Assembly: GCF_025564065.1 (NCBI RefSeq)
Contig: NZ_JAMGZK010000054.1
Span: forward strand, 248,001-312,000
Source: Silvania hatchlandensis
GTDB taxonomy: Bacteria; Pseudomonadota; Gammaproteobacteria; Enterobacterales; Enterobacteriaceae
Direction: 5' to 3'
DNA length: 64,000 nucleotides
Numbering within the stretch: position 1 is the stretch's first letter; each line of letters begins with the position of its first letter. Positions 51,311-61,278 of the stretch are shown here, piece by piece. A model generated the notes under the pieces. It was given only the letters and a program-made list of their open reading frames with translations, was not told where the DNA came from and did no database searches. Made by a program: the position numbers and the translations under genes.

Positions 51311-53007
51311 TGGAAAATAATGTGAACGCTAAAATTAAAAATTTAATACGTTTTGTTTACGGAAAGTCTTTTTCTGACGTGCATTGGAATGTGCTGCTTA
51401 AGAAAATTGACAAGGCTGTGGCTGTAATTACTGAAAAGCGTAAAGCAGGATGGGATGAAAAAGATATTGTCCTGATTACCTACGCAGATCAGTTCTCTGG
51501 GGCAGGGGAGAAAGCACTGCCGGTATTTACCCGATTTTATAATGAATGGCTTTCTCATTCCTTTTCTCATGTTCATCTATTGCCTTTTTATCCCTGGTCT
51601 TCTGATGATGGTTTTTCCGTTATTGATTATCACGCCGTCGCACCTGAAAGCGGGACGTGGAATGACATTGCTGAGTTAAAAAAGTCAACCAATTTAATGT
51701 TTGATTTTGTTTGCAACCATATGTCGGCAAAAAGCCAGTGGTTTGCGCATTATCTTAATCAAACGCCTGGCTATGAAGACTTTTTTATTTCAGTCGATCC
51801 TCAAACCGACTTATCGGCAGTAACACGCCCGCGGGCATTGCCTCTTTTGACGCCTTTCACCCTACATGATGGAACCGTCCGACACCTGTGGACCACCTTC
51901 AGCGAGGACCAGGTCGATCTCAATTTCGCCTCGCCTCAGGTGCTGATTGCGATGGTAGACGTGCTGCTTCATTATCTTGTTGAAGGGGCGAGCTATATCC
52001 GCCTGGATGCCGTCGGATTTATGTGGAAGACGCCTGGAACCAGCTGCATTCATCTTGAGAAAACCCACCGCCTTATCCAGCTCTTTCGCGCCATTACGGA
52101 TGTTGTGGCGCCGGGCACGGTACTGATCACCGAGACGAACGTTCCGCATAAAGACAACATCTCTTACTTTGGCGATGGCGAAAATGAAGCGCAGATGGTG
52201 TATCAGTTCTCTCTGCCTCCGCTTGTGCTGCACGCCGTTCATTGTCAGGATGTCCAGGTGCTCTGTCGGTGGGCGGCGTCACTGACGCTACCTTCACAAC
52301 AAACCACCTGGTTTAATTTTTTGGCGTCGCACGATGGTATCGGGCTCAATCCTTTACGCGGTATTTTACCCGAGTCGGAGATCCTCGCCCTGGTAGAAAC
52401 ACTGCAGAGAGAAGGCGCGCTGGTTAACTGGAAAAATAATCCTGATGGCACGCGAAGCCCGTATGAAATAAATGTCACCTACCTCGATGCGTTAAGCCCG
52501 AAGGCGAGCGACGATAATCAGCGGATTGCCCGCTTTATTCTGGCGCATGCCGTTCTGTTAAGTTTCCCGGGCGTACCCGCAGTCTATATCCAAAGTATTC
52601 TTGGATCCCGTAATGATTATGCCGGGGTAGAGCGACTCGGATATAACCGCGCCATTAACCGGAAAAAATATAGCGCCGGTGAAATAGATTCCGAGCTCGA
52701 GGATAAGAATAATCTGCGGCATAAAATTTATCATCAACTGAGTAATTTAATTGCGGTGCGCCGGGCAGAGAAAGCGTTCCATCCAGACAGTCAGTCGATT
52801 TATGAGACGGCTGGGGAGCATGTTTTTAAGATTATTCGCATGGCAGATCATGGCGAGCGTATTACTGCATTATTTAATTTCAGCGATCAACAGCAAAACA
52901 TTCACTCAAGTATTGAAACCGGCAGGGAGTTAATTACCGGAAACGATATTAATGGTACGACTCTGACCCTTAATCCATGGCAGGTTATGTGGATTAAAGA
53001 AAACTAA
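51310..53007 (+). CDS. ycjM: Glucosylglycerate phosphorylase (GH13)
   Basis: 565 residues (E. coli YcjM 559). GH13 sucrose-phosphorylase-like barrel with nucleophile Asp in YIRLDAVGF (about 233), acid/base Glu in LITETNVPH (about 275) and FLASHDGIGL with the third acidic residue. E. coli YcjM splits glucosylglycerate with phosphate to glucose-1-phosphate and glycerate. The ATG at 51310 lacks a clear ribosome site; a GTG at 51322, preceded by GGAAA, aligns exactly with the E. coli N-terminus and may be the true start. The first ~500 and last ~250 bases are AT-richer than the middle. Confidence 0.9.
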   Translation: MENNVNAKIKNLIRFVYGKSFSDVHWNVLLKKIDKAVAVITEKRKAGWDEKDIVLITYADQFSGAGEKALPVFTRFYNEWLSHSFSHVHLLPFYPWSSDDGFSVIDYHAVAPESGTWNDIAELKKSTNLMFDFVCNHMSAKSQWFAHYLNQTPGYEDFFISVDPQTDLSAVTRPRALPLLTPFTLHDGTVRHLWTTFSEDQVDLNFASPQVLIAMVDVLLHYLVEGASYIRLDAVGFMWKTPGTSCIHLEKTHRLIQLFRAITDVVAPGTVLITETNVPHKDNISYFGDGENEAQMVYQFSLPPLVLHAVHCQDVQVLCRWAASLTLPSQQTTWFNFLASHDGIGLNPLRGILPESEILALVETLQREGALVNWKNNPDGTRSPYEINVTYLDALSPKASDDNQRIARFILAHAVLLSFPGVPAVYIQSILGSRNDYAGVERLGYNRAINRKKYSAGEIDSELEDKNNLRHKIYHQLSNLIAVRRAEKAFHPDSQSIYETAGEHVFKIIRMADHGERITALFNFSDQQQNIHSSIETGRELITGNDINGTTLTLNPWQVMWIKEN

Positions 53008-53022
53008 AAAAGGACCTTAAAA

Positions 53023-54315
53023 ATGAAAATGCCCAGGATAGTGCTGATATCAGCACTGGTTTCTTGCGCCCTGTTATCAGGCTGCAAGCAAGACAAACAG
53101 TCTGCGGTCACCCTTGAGTTTATGCACTCGTCAGTCGAACAGGAGCGTCAGGCGGTTATTACGAAACTGATTGAGAAATTCGAAAAAGAGAATCCCACCA
53201 TCCGGGTGAAGCAGGTGCCGGTGGAAGAGGATGCCTACAACACCAAGGTGATTACCCTGGCCCGAACCGGGGCCCTGCCGGAAGTGATCGAAATCAGTCA
53301 CGATTACGCCAAAGTCATGGATAAAGAGCAGTTGCTGGACCGTGCCGCTATTAGCGAAGCCATTAACGCCGTAGGTGAAAGCACTTTCTACGACGGGATC
53401 CTGCGCGTTGTTCGCACTGAAGATGGCAAAGCCTGGACGGGTGTGCCGATCAGCGCCTGGCTTTCCGGCGTCTGGTACCACAAAGACGTGCTTGCCGCAG
53501 CGGGTCTTGAGGAGCCGAAAAACTGGGAACAGTTGCTGAAAGCCAGCCAGACGTTTAACGACCCGGCCAACAAACATTACGGCATTGCCCTGCCTACCGC
53601 TGAAAGCGTGATGACTGAGCAAGCGTTCTCGCAGTTTGCCCTGTCGGGTGGCGCAAACGTGTTTGATGCTAAAGGCAATGTCGAAATTAATACCCCCGAA
53701 ATGGCAAAAGCGCTGGCGTTGTATAAACGTCTGGCGGCGACCACCATGCCGGGATCGAACGATGTTATGGAGATCAAAGACGCCTTTATGAACGGCTCTG
53801 CGCCAATGGCCGTTTACTCCACCTACATCCTGCCGGCCGTCTTCAAAGACGGAACTCCCGCCAATCTGGGATTTGTCGTCCCGACTGAAAAATCCTCAGC
53901 GGTCTACGGCATGGTCACGTCGCTTACCATCACTAGCGGGCAAACCGAAGAAGAAACCAAAGCGGCAGAGAAATTTGTCACCTGGATGGAGCAGGCTCAA
54001 AACGCTACCGACTGGGTAATGATGTCCCCGGGTGCCGCGCTGCCAGTGAACAAGCTGGTGGTCGGCACCGAAACCTGGAAAAACAACGAGGTGATCAAAG
54101 CCTTTGGACAGTTGCCTTATGAGCTGATCTCTCAGTTCCCGAATATCCAGGTGTTTGGCGCCGTGGGCGACAAAAATTTCACCCGCATGGGCGACGTAAC
54201 AGGTTCCGGCATCATCAGTTCCATGGTGCATAACGTGACGGTGGGGCAACAGGATCTCAGCGCAACGTTAAGCAACAGCCAGAAGCAACTGACTGACCTG
54301 ATTTCACAACGATAG
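53023..54315 (+). CDS. ycjN: YcjN, sugar-binding lipoprotein of ABC importer
   Basis: 430 residues, extracellular solute-binding protein family 1 (CUT1 type). Lipoprotein signal with lipobox ALLSGC-KQD, Cys near residue 21. Body contains FMHSSVEQERQAVITKLIEKF and the MNGSAPMAVYSTYILP segment of the family. Likely captures a glucosyl-containing oligosaccharide or glycoside for YcjOP. AAAGGAC ribosome site; 15 nt after ycjM. Confidence 0.94.
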   Translation: MKMPRIVLISALVSCALLSGCKQDKQSAVTLEFMHSSVEQERQAVITKLIEKFEKENPTIRVKQVPVEEDAYNTKVITLARTGALPEVIEISHDYAKVMDKEQLLDRAAISEAINAVGESTFYDGILRVVRTEDGKAWTGVPISAWLSGVWYHKDVLAAAGLEEPKNWEQLLKASQTFNDPANKHYGIALPTAESVMTEQAFSQFALSGGANVFDAKGNVEINTPEMAKALALYKRLAATTMPGSNDVMEIKDAFMNGSAPMAVYSTYILPAVFKDGTPANLGFVVPTEKSSAVYGMVTSLTITSGQTEEETKAAEKFVTWMEQAQNATDWVMMSPGAALPVNKLVVGTETWKNNEVIKAFGQLPYELISQFPNIQVFGAVGDKNFTRMGDVTGSGIISSMVHNVTVGQQDLSATLSNSQKQLTDLISQR

Positions 54316-54337
54316 GAGCGCACTGCGCAAGGGAATT

Positions 54338-55219
54338 ATGAAGACGTTGTTTTCTGGTCGTTCAGATATGCCTTTCGCCATGCTGCTGTTGGCCCCCAGC
54401 CTGATTTTGCTGGGGGGCCTGGTAGCCTGGCCGATGATTTCCAACATTGAAATCAGCTTTTTACGCTTGCCCTTAAACCCGCGAGTGAGTGCGGTGTTTG
54501 TCGGGCTGGATAACTACATCCGGATCCTGAGTGACGCAGCCTTCTGGCACTCCTTATGGATGACGTTCTGGTATACGGCGCTGGTGGTGCTGGGGAGTAC
54601 CGGGTTGGGGTTGGCCGTCGCCATCTTCTTTAACCGGGAGTTTCGCCTGCGTAAAACGGCGCGTTCTCTGGTGATCCTCTCCTATGTCACACCGTCGATC
54701 TCGCTGGTGTTTGCCTGGAAGTACATGTTCAACAACGGCTATGGAATTGTGAACTATCTGGGCGTGGATCTGCTGCATCTTTATGACCAGGCCCCGCTGT
54801 GGTTCGACAACCCTGGCAGCAGTTTTGTGCTGGTGGTGCTATTCGCTATCTGGCGCTATTTCCCGTACGCGTTTATCTCGTTCCTGGCGATTTTGCAGAC
54901 CATTGATAAGTCGCTGTACGAAGCGGCGGAAATGGACGGGGCGAACGCGTGGCAGCGTTTTCGCATCGTCACGCTGCCCGCGATTATGCCGGTGCTGGCA
55001 ACGGTCATTACCTTGCGAACCATCTGGATGTTCTACATGTTTGCGGATGTGTATCTGCTGACCACCAAGGTCGATATTCTGGGCGTTTATCTCTACAAAA
55101 CTGCCTTTGCATTCAACGATCTGGGTAAAGCCGCCGCCATCTCTGTGGTGCTATTCGTGATCATTTTCGCCGTCATTCTGCTGACCAGAAAAAGGGTAAA
55201 CCTCAATGGCAACAAATAA
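54338..55219 (+). CDS. ycjO: YcjO, ABC permease
   Basis: 293 residues, six membrane segments, CUT1 permease (MalF/UgpA-like) with the EAA loop LYEAAEMDGANAWQRFRIVTLP. Pairs with YcjP. Ends overlapping the start of ycjP by 14 nt. Confidence 0.95.
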   Translation: MKTLFSGRSDMPFAMLLLAPSLILLGGLVAWPMISNIEISFLRLPLNPRVSAVFVGLDNYIRILSDAAFWHSLWMTFWYTALVVLGSTGLGLAVAIFFNREFRLRKTARSLVILSYVTPSISLVFAWKYMFNNGYGIVNYLGVDLLHLYDQAPLWFDNPGSSFVLVVLFAIWRYFPYAFISFLAILQTIDKSLYEAAEMDGANAWQRFRIVTLPAIMPVLATVITLRTIWMFYMFADVYLLTTKVDILGVYLYKTAFAFNDLGKAAAISVVLFVIIFAVILLTRKRVNLNGNK

Positions 55220-56048
55220 ACGCGTACTGGGCCGTATTGGTTTTTATCTGGGGCTGGCGGTGTTTCTGATTATCACGCTTTTCCCGTTCTTTGTGATGCT
55301 GATGACCTCATTCAAGAGTGCGAAAGAGGCGATATCGCTGCATCCCACGATTCTGCCGCAGGACTGGACGCTGCAGCATTACATCGACATCTTTAATCCG
55401 CTGATCTTCCCGTTTGTGGATTATTTCCAGAACAGCATGGTGGTCTCGCTGACCTCGTCAATTATTGCCGTTTTCCTCGGCACGCTTGGGGCGTACGCCC
55501 TGTCCAAACTACGTTTCAAAGGGCGGGCGACCATTAATGCGAGCTTTTACACCGTCTACATGTTCTCCGGGGTTTTGCTGGTGGTGCCGCTGTTCAAAAT
55601 TATTACTGCGTTAGGTATCTATGACACCGAACTGGCGCTCATCATCACCATGGTGACTCAGACGTTGCCGACGGCGGTATTTATGCTGCGCAGCTATTTC
55701 GACACCATCCCGGATGAAATTGAAGAAGCCGCAATGATGGATGGCCTGAACCGGCTGCAAATCATCTTCCGCATCACCGTACCACTGGCCATTTCCGGGC
55801 TGGTGTCGGTCTTTGTCTACTGCTTCATGGTGGCGTGGAACGACTATCTTTTTGCCTCCATTTTCCTCTCCAGCGCCAGCAACTTCACGTTGCCGGTTGG
55901 GCTGAACACGCTCTTCAGTACGCCAGATTATATCTGGGGTCGGATGATGGCGGCATCGCTGGTGACGGCTCTGCCGGTGGTCATCATGTACGCGCTGTCT
56001 GAACGTTTTATTAAAAGTGGTTTGACCGCCGGTGGCGTTAAGGGCTGA
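55206..56048 (+). CDS. ycjP: YcjP, ABC permease
   Basis: 280 residues, six membrane segments, MalG/UgpE-like with the EAA loop EIEEAAMMDGLNRLQIIFRITVPL. Same length as E. coli YcjP. Overlaps ycjO; 28 nt before ycjQ. Confidence 0.95.
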   Translation: MATNKRVLGRIGFYLGLAVFLIITLFPFFVMLMTSFKSAKEAISLHPTILPQDWTLQHYIDIFNPLIFPFVDYFQNSMVVSLTSSIIAVFLGTLGAYALSKLRFKGRATINASFYTVYMFSGVLLVVPLFKIITALGIYDTELALIITMVTQTLPTAVFMLRSYFDTIPDEIEEAAMMDGLNRLQIIFRITVPLAISGLVSVFVYCFMVAWNDYLFASIFLSSASNFTLPVGLNTLFSTPDYIWGRMMAASLVTALPVVIMYALSERFIKSGLTAGGVKG

Positions 56049-56076
56049 GGCGGCCGATTTTAACAAGGAGTCAGTC

Positions 56077-57129
56077 ATGAAGAAGTTAGTTGCGACAGCG
56101 CCTCGCGTAGCGGCGCTGGTGGAATATGAAGATCGTCCGGTTGACGTTCACGAAGTGAAAATTCTCGCCCGTTTTGGTGCGCCAAAACACGGCACCGAAG
56201 TGGTGGATTTTCGCGCGGCAAGTCCCTTTATCGATGAAGAGTTTAACGCGGAGTGGCAGATGTTTACCCCGCGTGAAGAGGGAGCTGCTCGCGGGATCGA
56301 ATTCGGTAAGTTCCAGCTGGGCAATATGATCGTGGGCGAGATCGTCGAATGCGGTGCCGATGTGACGGAATACCGGATCGGTGACAGCGTCTGCTGCTAC
56401 GGGCCCCTTCAGGAGACGGTGATCGTGAATGCCGTCAACAACTACAAACTGCGCAAAATGCCGCAGGGCGCCTCGTGGAAAAATGCCGTCTGCTATGACC
56501 CGGCGCAGTTCGCCATGAGTGGCGTGCGCGATGCCAACGTGCGGGTAGGGGATTTCGTCGTCGTTGTTGGTCTGGGGGCCATCGGGCAGATAGCCATTCA
56601 ACTGGCGAAAAAAGCCGGGGCTTCCGTGGTCATTGGGGTCGATCCTATTGCTCACCGCTGCGATATTGCCCGCCGTCACGGGGCGGATTACTGCCTGAAC
56701 CCGATGGGTACCGATGTCGGTCTGGAAATCAAAAAACTCACCGGTAAACAGGGTGCCGACGTGATTATTGAAACCAGCGGCTTTGCCGATGCGCTGCAGT
56801 CTGCGCTGCGCGGTCTTGCCTATGGTGGCACCCTCTCCTATGTTGCCTTTGCAAAACCGTTCGCAGAGGGATTCAACCTCGGTCGCGAAGCGCATTTCAA
56901 TAATGCCAGGATTGTCTTCTCCCGCGCCAGCAGTGAACCTAATCCGGATTACCCACGCTGGGACCGCAAGCGTATAGAAGAGACCTGCTGGGAACTGCTG
57001 ATGAACGGTTATCTCAACTGCGAGGATCTGATCGACCCGGTGGTGACGTTTACCACCAGCGCAGAGAACTATATGCAGTATGTCGATCGGCACCCGGAAC
57101 TGAGCATCAAAATGGGCATCACTTTCTAA
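56077..57129 (+). CDS. ycjQ: YcjQ, zinc-type dehydrogenase (D-guloside 3-dehydrogenase)
   Basis: 350 residues from the ATG at 56077 (AAGGAG before it), E. coli length. Medium-chain dehydrogenase/reductase with NAD-binding VVGLGAIGQIAIQLAKKAG and a divergent zinc-site region (GAPKHGTEVVDFR). Biochemistry on E. coli YcjQ/R/S assigns oxidation at C3 of D-gulosides. The frame extends 15 codons into ycjP, but that start is unlikely. Confidence 0.92.
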   Translation: MKKLVATAPRVAALVEYEDRPVDVHEVKILARFGAPKHGTEVVDFRAASPFIDEEFNAEWQMFTPREEGAARGIEFGKFQLGNMIVGEIVECGADVTEYRIGDSVCCYGPLQETVIVNAVNNYKLRKMPQGASWKNAVCYDPAQFAMSGVRDANVRVGDFVVVVGLGAIGQIAIQLAKKAGASVVIGVDPIAHRCDIARRHGADYCLNPMGTDVGLEIKKLTGKQGADVIIETSGFADALQSALRGLAYGGTLSYVAFAKPFAEGFNLGREAHFNNARIVFSRASSEPNPDYPRWDRKRIEETCWELLMNGYLNCEDLIDPVVTFTTSAENYMQYVDRHPELSIKMGITF

Positions 57130-57146
57130 GCTAAGGAGAGCAGACA

Positions 57147-57935
57147 ATGAAAATCGCAACGCAAAACCAGGCTTTTTTCCCGACCACCATCCTCGAAAAA
57201 TTCCAGTACATCAAAGCGATGGGATTTGATGGCTATGAGATTGACGGCAAACTGCTGGTGGAAAATCTGGACGAGGTAAAAGCCGCTATCAAGGCCACCG
57301 GCTTACCCGTCACCACCGCATGCGGCGGCTACGACGGCTGGATAGGTGACTTTATCGAAGAGCGTCGCCTGAACGGGTTACAGCAGATTGAACGTATCCT
57401 TGAAGCGCTCGCCGAAGTGGGCGGGAAGGGGATTATCGTTCCGGCTGCCTGGGGGATGTTTACCTTCCGCCTGCCACCGATGACCTCTCCGCGCAGTCTC
57501 GAAGGCGATCGCAAAGCGGTAAGCGCTTCGCTGCGCTGGCTGGATGAAGTGGCGGCGCGCACCGGGACCACCGTCTACCTGGAACCGCTGAACCGCTATC
57601 AGGACCATATGATCAACACCCTGGCCGATGCCCGTCGCTATATCGAAGAGAACGCCCTGAAGCAGGTGCAAATCATCGGCGATTTCTATCATATGAACAT
57701 TGAAGAAGATTCGATAACCGACGCGCTGCACCACAACCGGGATCTGCTGGGGCACGTGCATATCGCCGATAACCATCGCTATCAGCCGGGAAGTGGCAGC
57801 CTGGACTTTGCCACCCTGTTCGATCGGCTGCGTGCCGACAATTATCAGGGCTATGTGGTTTACGAGTGTCGTGTTCGTGCCGACGATCCTGCGCAGGCTT
57901 ATCAGGACTCCCTCACTTATTTGCGTGAATGCTAA
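57147..57935 (+). CDS. ycjR: YcjR, sugar epimerase (3-dehydro-D-guloside 4-epimerase)
   Basis: 262 residues, xylose-isomerase-like TIM barrel (AP endonuclease 2 family). Metal-binding acidic/His residues are visible in TVYLEPLNRYQDHM, QIIGDFYHMNIEED, HVHIADNHRYQPG and VVYECRV. Converts the 3-keto-guloside from YcjQ to the 3-keto-glucoside in the E. coli scheme. 17 nt after ycjQ, AAGGAGA ribosome site. Confidence 0.92.
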   Translation: MKIATQNQAFFPTTILEKFQYIKAMGFDGYEIDGKLLVENLDEVKAAIKATGLPVTTACGGYDGWIGDFIEERRLNGLQQIERILEALAEVGGKGIIVPAAWGMFTFRLPPMTSPRSLEGDRKAVSASLRWLDEVAARTGTTVYLEPLNRYQDHMINTLADARRYIEENALKQVQIIGDFYHMNIEEDSITDALHHNRDLLGHVHIADNHRYQPGSGSLDFATLFDRLRADNYQGYVVYECRVRADDPAQAYQDSLTYLREC

Positions 57936-57949
57936 GGATGACAAGCGTG

Positions 57950-59005
57950 ATGAGTGCTTCAACACTTTTGCCTCTGCGCGTCGCCATCATTGGTGCCGGG
58001 CAGGTTGCAGACAAAGTGCATGCCTCGTACTACGCCACGCGCAGTGATGTTCGGATGGTGGCTGTCATGGACAGCCGCCTGGAACAGGCTCAGGCGTTTG
58101 CGGAACGTCATGCTATTCCTTCTGCATGGCAGGACGCGCACGAGATGCTGCAGGCAGTAAAACCGGATGTGGTGAGCGTCTGTTCGCCTAACCGCTTTCA
58201 TTTTGAACATGTTATGGCGGCGCTGGAGTCAGGGTGTCATGTGATGTGTGAAAAACCCCCCGCCATGACGCCACAACAGGCCGATGAAATGCGCGTCGCG
58301 GCCCGTAGGGCGGGAAAAGTGCTGGCGTATGATTTTCATCATCGTTTTGCACTTGATACGCAACTGCTGCGTGAAGCCGTGCTGAACGGGACATTTGGTG
58401 AAATTTACTTCACCACGGCGCAGGCCCTGCGTCGCTGCGGGGTGCCTGGCTGGGGCGTCTTTACCAATAAATCGCTGCAGGGTGGCGGACCTTTGATTGA
58501 TATCGGCATTCATATGCTGGATGCCGCGATGTATGTGCTGGGCTTCCCGGCAGTAAAACGGGTGACGGCACACAGTTTCCAGAAGCTGGGAAACCGTAAA
58601 AACAGCGGTCAGTTCGGCGAGTGGGATCCCGCTCAGTTCACCGTGGAAGATGCCCTGTTTGGCACCATTGAATTCTGCAATGGCGGCGTGCTGCGTCTGG
58701 ACACGTCGTTTGCGCTTAATATCCGTGAGCAGTCCATTATGAATGTCGCATTCTGCGGTGAAAAGGCCGGGGCAACGCTGTTCCCGGCGCATATCTACAA
58801 CGATGAAGGCGGTATTTTACAGACGCTTAGCCAGCGTGAAGAGGCTGACGATCAGCGTCATTTACGCAGCATGGAGGCCTTTGTTCGCCACGTGATGGGG
58901 GAACCCGTGATGATCGCCGATGCAGAGCAGGGGCTGGTCATCCAGCAATTAGTCGCTGCGCTGTATGAAGCAGCCGAAAAAGGGGAAAGTGTGACGTTAT
59001 GCTGA
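57950..59005 (+). CDS. ycjS: YcjS, NAD-dependent D-glucoside 3-dehydrogenase
   Basis: 351 residues from the ATG at 57950 (MSASTLLPLRVAIIGAGQVA), the same as the E. coli length. In-frame ATGs at 57929 and 57938 are also possible. GFO/IDH/MocA family: N-terminal Rossmann fold IIGAGQVADKVH, conserved CEKPPAMT with the family Lys, and FDFHHR-type active-site region (YDFHHRFALDT). Closes the guloside-to-glucoside interconversion with YcjQ and YcjR. Overlaps ycjT by 7 nt. Confidence 0.92.
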   Translation: MSASTLLPLRVAIIGAGQVADKVHASYYATRSDVRMVAVMDSRLEQAQAFAERHAIPSAWQDAHEMLQAVKPDVVSVCSPNRFHFEHVMAALESGCHVMCEKPPAMTPQQADEMRVAARRAGKVLAYDFHHRFALDTQLLREAVLNGTFGEIYFTTAQALRRCGVPGWGVFTNKSLQGGGPLIDIGIHMLDAAMYVLGFPAVKRVTAHSFQKLGNRKNSGQFGEWDPAQFTVEDALFGTIEFCNGGVLRLDTSFALNIREQSIMNVAFCGEKAGATLFPAHIYNDEGGILQTLSQREEADDQRHLRSMEAFVRHVMGEPVMIADAEQGLVIQQLVAALYEAAEKGESVTLC

Positions 59006-61278
59006 ACCTGTCTGTATTAACCGATCCGGGCTTTTGCCCGCACAGCCTGAATAAATACCCCTCCATTATGGCCTGCGGTAACGGCTTTATGGGCATTCGC
59101 GCCACCCATGAAGAAGATTACACTCAGCAAACCCGAGGAATGTATCTTGCTGGTCTGTATCATCGCGCGGGACATAACGAATCAAGCGAGCTGGTCAATC
59201 TTCCGGACATTACCGGCATTGATGTTGAACTGGATGGCGAGAATTTTACCCTGCTGTCAGGGGAGATCCTGAGCTGGCATCGCGAGCTGGCCTTTGCTAA
59301 TGGCGAGCTACGTCGCAGCGTCGTCTGGCGCTCATCTCAAGGGAGACGCTATCGTCTCGAAAGCCGTCGTTTTGTGTCGCTGGATCAACTCCCGTTAGCG
59401 GCGATGCAACTCTCGATCACGCCACTGGATGCCTCCTCGCAGGTTGTTTTAAAAACCGGCATCGATGCGACCCAGACTAACAGCGGCAGGCAGCATCTGG
59501 ATGAGATCTCGGTCAGGGTGTTTGACCCGCATTATCTGCAGGGGGTGTATGAAACCCAGGATCGCGCTGCTGATGTGGTGATCTCTGCCTGTTGTCGCCT
59601 TTCAATGGACAGCGACAGTTGCTTTACCGCCAAAAATCGCTCCATCACCGTTCACCATGCGCTGAATGTCACGCAGGGGGAGACGGTCACCCTTGAGAAA
59701 CTGGTGTGGCTCACTCACCGCAGAGACAGAGCGCTGTCTATGGAGACCTTCGCGCGTAACGCTCTCACCGAACTCCAGGCCTGCGCGGCACACGGATACG
59801 CCGCCTTGCTGGCGCGTTCTGCCTGTGTCTGGGATAAGGTCTGGCACGATAGTCGGGTAGCGGTGTCGTCCACGGAAGAAAGGGATCAGATGGCGTTGGA
59901 CTATGCCGTCTGGCATTTAACCGCCATGACGCCAGCCCATGACGAGCGAAGCAGTATCGCGGCTAAAGGGCTCACTGGGGAGGGGTATAAAGGGCACATC
60001 TTCTGGGATACAGAAATATTCCTGCTGCCTTTCCATCTTTTCACTCGCCCTCAGACAGCGCGCAGTCTACTGCGCTATCGTTGGTTAAACCTGCCGGGAG
60101 CACGTGAAAAAGCCCGCAGAAACGGTTGGCCTGGTGCACTTTTCCCGTGGGAGAGTGCGGCAAGCGGGCAGGAAGAGACGCCGGAGTTCGCGGCAATCAA
60201 TATCCGCACCGGTGTACGCCAGAAGGTGGCATCCGCCCTGGCTGAGCACCACATTGTGGCGGATATCGCCTGGGCCGTCGTCGCTTACTGGCAGGCGACA
60301 CATGATGACGCCTTCATGCGCAATGAAGGTCTGACGCTGCTGATGGAGACAGCACTGTTCTGGATGGGGCGCGCCACGAAAGTCAACGGGCGTCTGGAAA
60401 TTCATAACGTGATTGGTCCGGATGAATACACGGAGCACGTCAATAACAACGCTTATACCAACTATCTGGCCTGGCATAACGTCGCCAGTGCCCGCCAGTT
60501 CATGTCGATGTTCGGGCGGGAGGATGCGCACTTTACGGAAAACGCTAATCGCTTCCTGACTCATTTATGGCTGCCGGCGGCGAATGCCGAGGGTGTACTG
60601 CCTCAGGATGATAGCTTCATGGCGAAACCGACTATCGATCTGAGTCGTTATAAAGAGAAAGCGGGTAAACAGACCATCCTGCTGGATTACTCCCGCGCAG
60701 AAGTGAACGAGATGCAGATCCTCAAGCAGGCGGATGTGGTGATGCTCAACTACCTGCTGCCGGAACGATTTACACCTCAGCAATGTGTCGCCAATCTGGC
60801 GTACTACGAGCCACGCACCATCCATGACTCTTCATTGAGCAAAGCCATTCACGGGATTGTTTTCGCGCGTTGCGGCGATACTGAGCGGGCATACGCCTTC
60901 TGGCGGGACGGCATCGCCATCGATCTGGGCAACGATCCGCACAGCAGTGATGAGGGGATCCATGCTGCCGCGACAGGGGCTATATGGTCGGGGGTGATTC
61001 AGGGATTTGCGGGTGTACAGATTGTGGCCGGGGAACTGCATCTGGCGCCGAAACTTCCTGCCCACTGGCGAAAACTCACCTTCCCGTTGCGCTGGCGAAA
61101 CGCAAGCATGCGCTTCACCTTTGAAAATGAAGTTATAACCATCGAGACCTCAATGCCTGTCACTCTGACGCTGTGGGGCAAAATCCTCAGTGCAGCGGGG
61201 CGGCAAAACTTTGCTTACAAGGATTTTATGACGTCCGTTTCTGGGACCGCTACCACAGAGAGGGGCCATGATGCTTAA
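58999..61278 (+). CDS. ycjT: YcjT, kojibiose phosphorylase (GH65)
   Basis: 759 residues (E. coli 755). GH65 with the general-acid Glu in [20 protein letters not shown] (about residue 477) and the phosphate-binding loop region after [13 protein letters not shown]. coli YcjT splits kojibiose (2-O-alpha-glucosyl-glucose) with phosphate to beta-glucose-1-phosphate and glucose. That product is the substrate of YcjU, the next gene. The ATG overlaps the ycjS stop; the ycjU start lies inside the ycjT 3' end. Confidence 0.93.
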   Translation: MLNLSVLTDPGFCPHSLNKYPSIMACGNGFMGIRATHEEDYTQQTRGMYLAGLYHRAGHNESSELVNLPDITGIDVELDGENFTLLSGEILSWHRELAFANGELRRSVVWRSSQGRRYRLESRRFVSLDQLPLAAMQLSITPLDASSQVVLKTGIDATQTNSGRQHLDEISVRVFDPHYLQGVYETQDRAADVVISACCRLSMDSDSCFTAKNRSITVHHALNVTQGETVTLEKLVWLTHRRDRALSMETFARNALTELQACAAHGYAALLARSACVWDKVWHDSRVAVSSTEERDQMALDYAVWHLTAMTPAHDERSSIAAKGLTGEGYKGHIFWDTEIFLLPFHLFTRPQTARSLLRYRWLNLPGAREKARRNGWPGALFPWESAASGQEETPEFAAINIRTGVRQKVASALAEHHIVADIAWAVVAYWQATHDDAFMRNEGLTLLMETALFWMGRATKVNGRLEIHNVIGPDEYTEHVNNNAYTNYLAWHNVASARQFMSMFGREDAHFTENANRFLTHLWLPAANAEGVLPQDDSFMAKPTIDLSRYKEKAGKQTILLDYSRAEVNEMQILKQADVVMLNYLLPERFTPQQCVANLAYYEPRTIHDSSLSKAIHGIVFARCGDTERAYAFWRDGIAIDLGNDPHSSDEGIHAAATGAIWSGVIQGFAGVQIVAGELHLAPKLPAHWRKLTFPLRWRNASMRFTFENEVITIETSMPVTLTLWGKILSAAGRQNFAYKDFMTSVSGTATTERGHDA
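61242..61255 (+). promoter_or_regulatory. LacI-type operator candidate 2 (before ycjU)
   Basis: Exact copy of the 14-mer TGGGACCGCTACCA found at the ycjM start, 10 kb upstream. It lies in the last codons of ycjT, 13 bp before the ycjU ATG. Confidence 0.55.

Noticed and set aside
56086-57159. Open frame of 357 codons on the minus strand
   Set aside because: Antisense to ycjQ, which has a ribosome site and clear dehydrogenase motifs.
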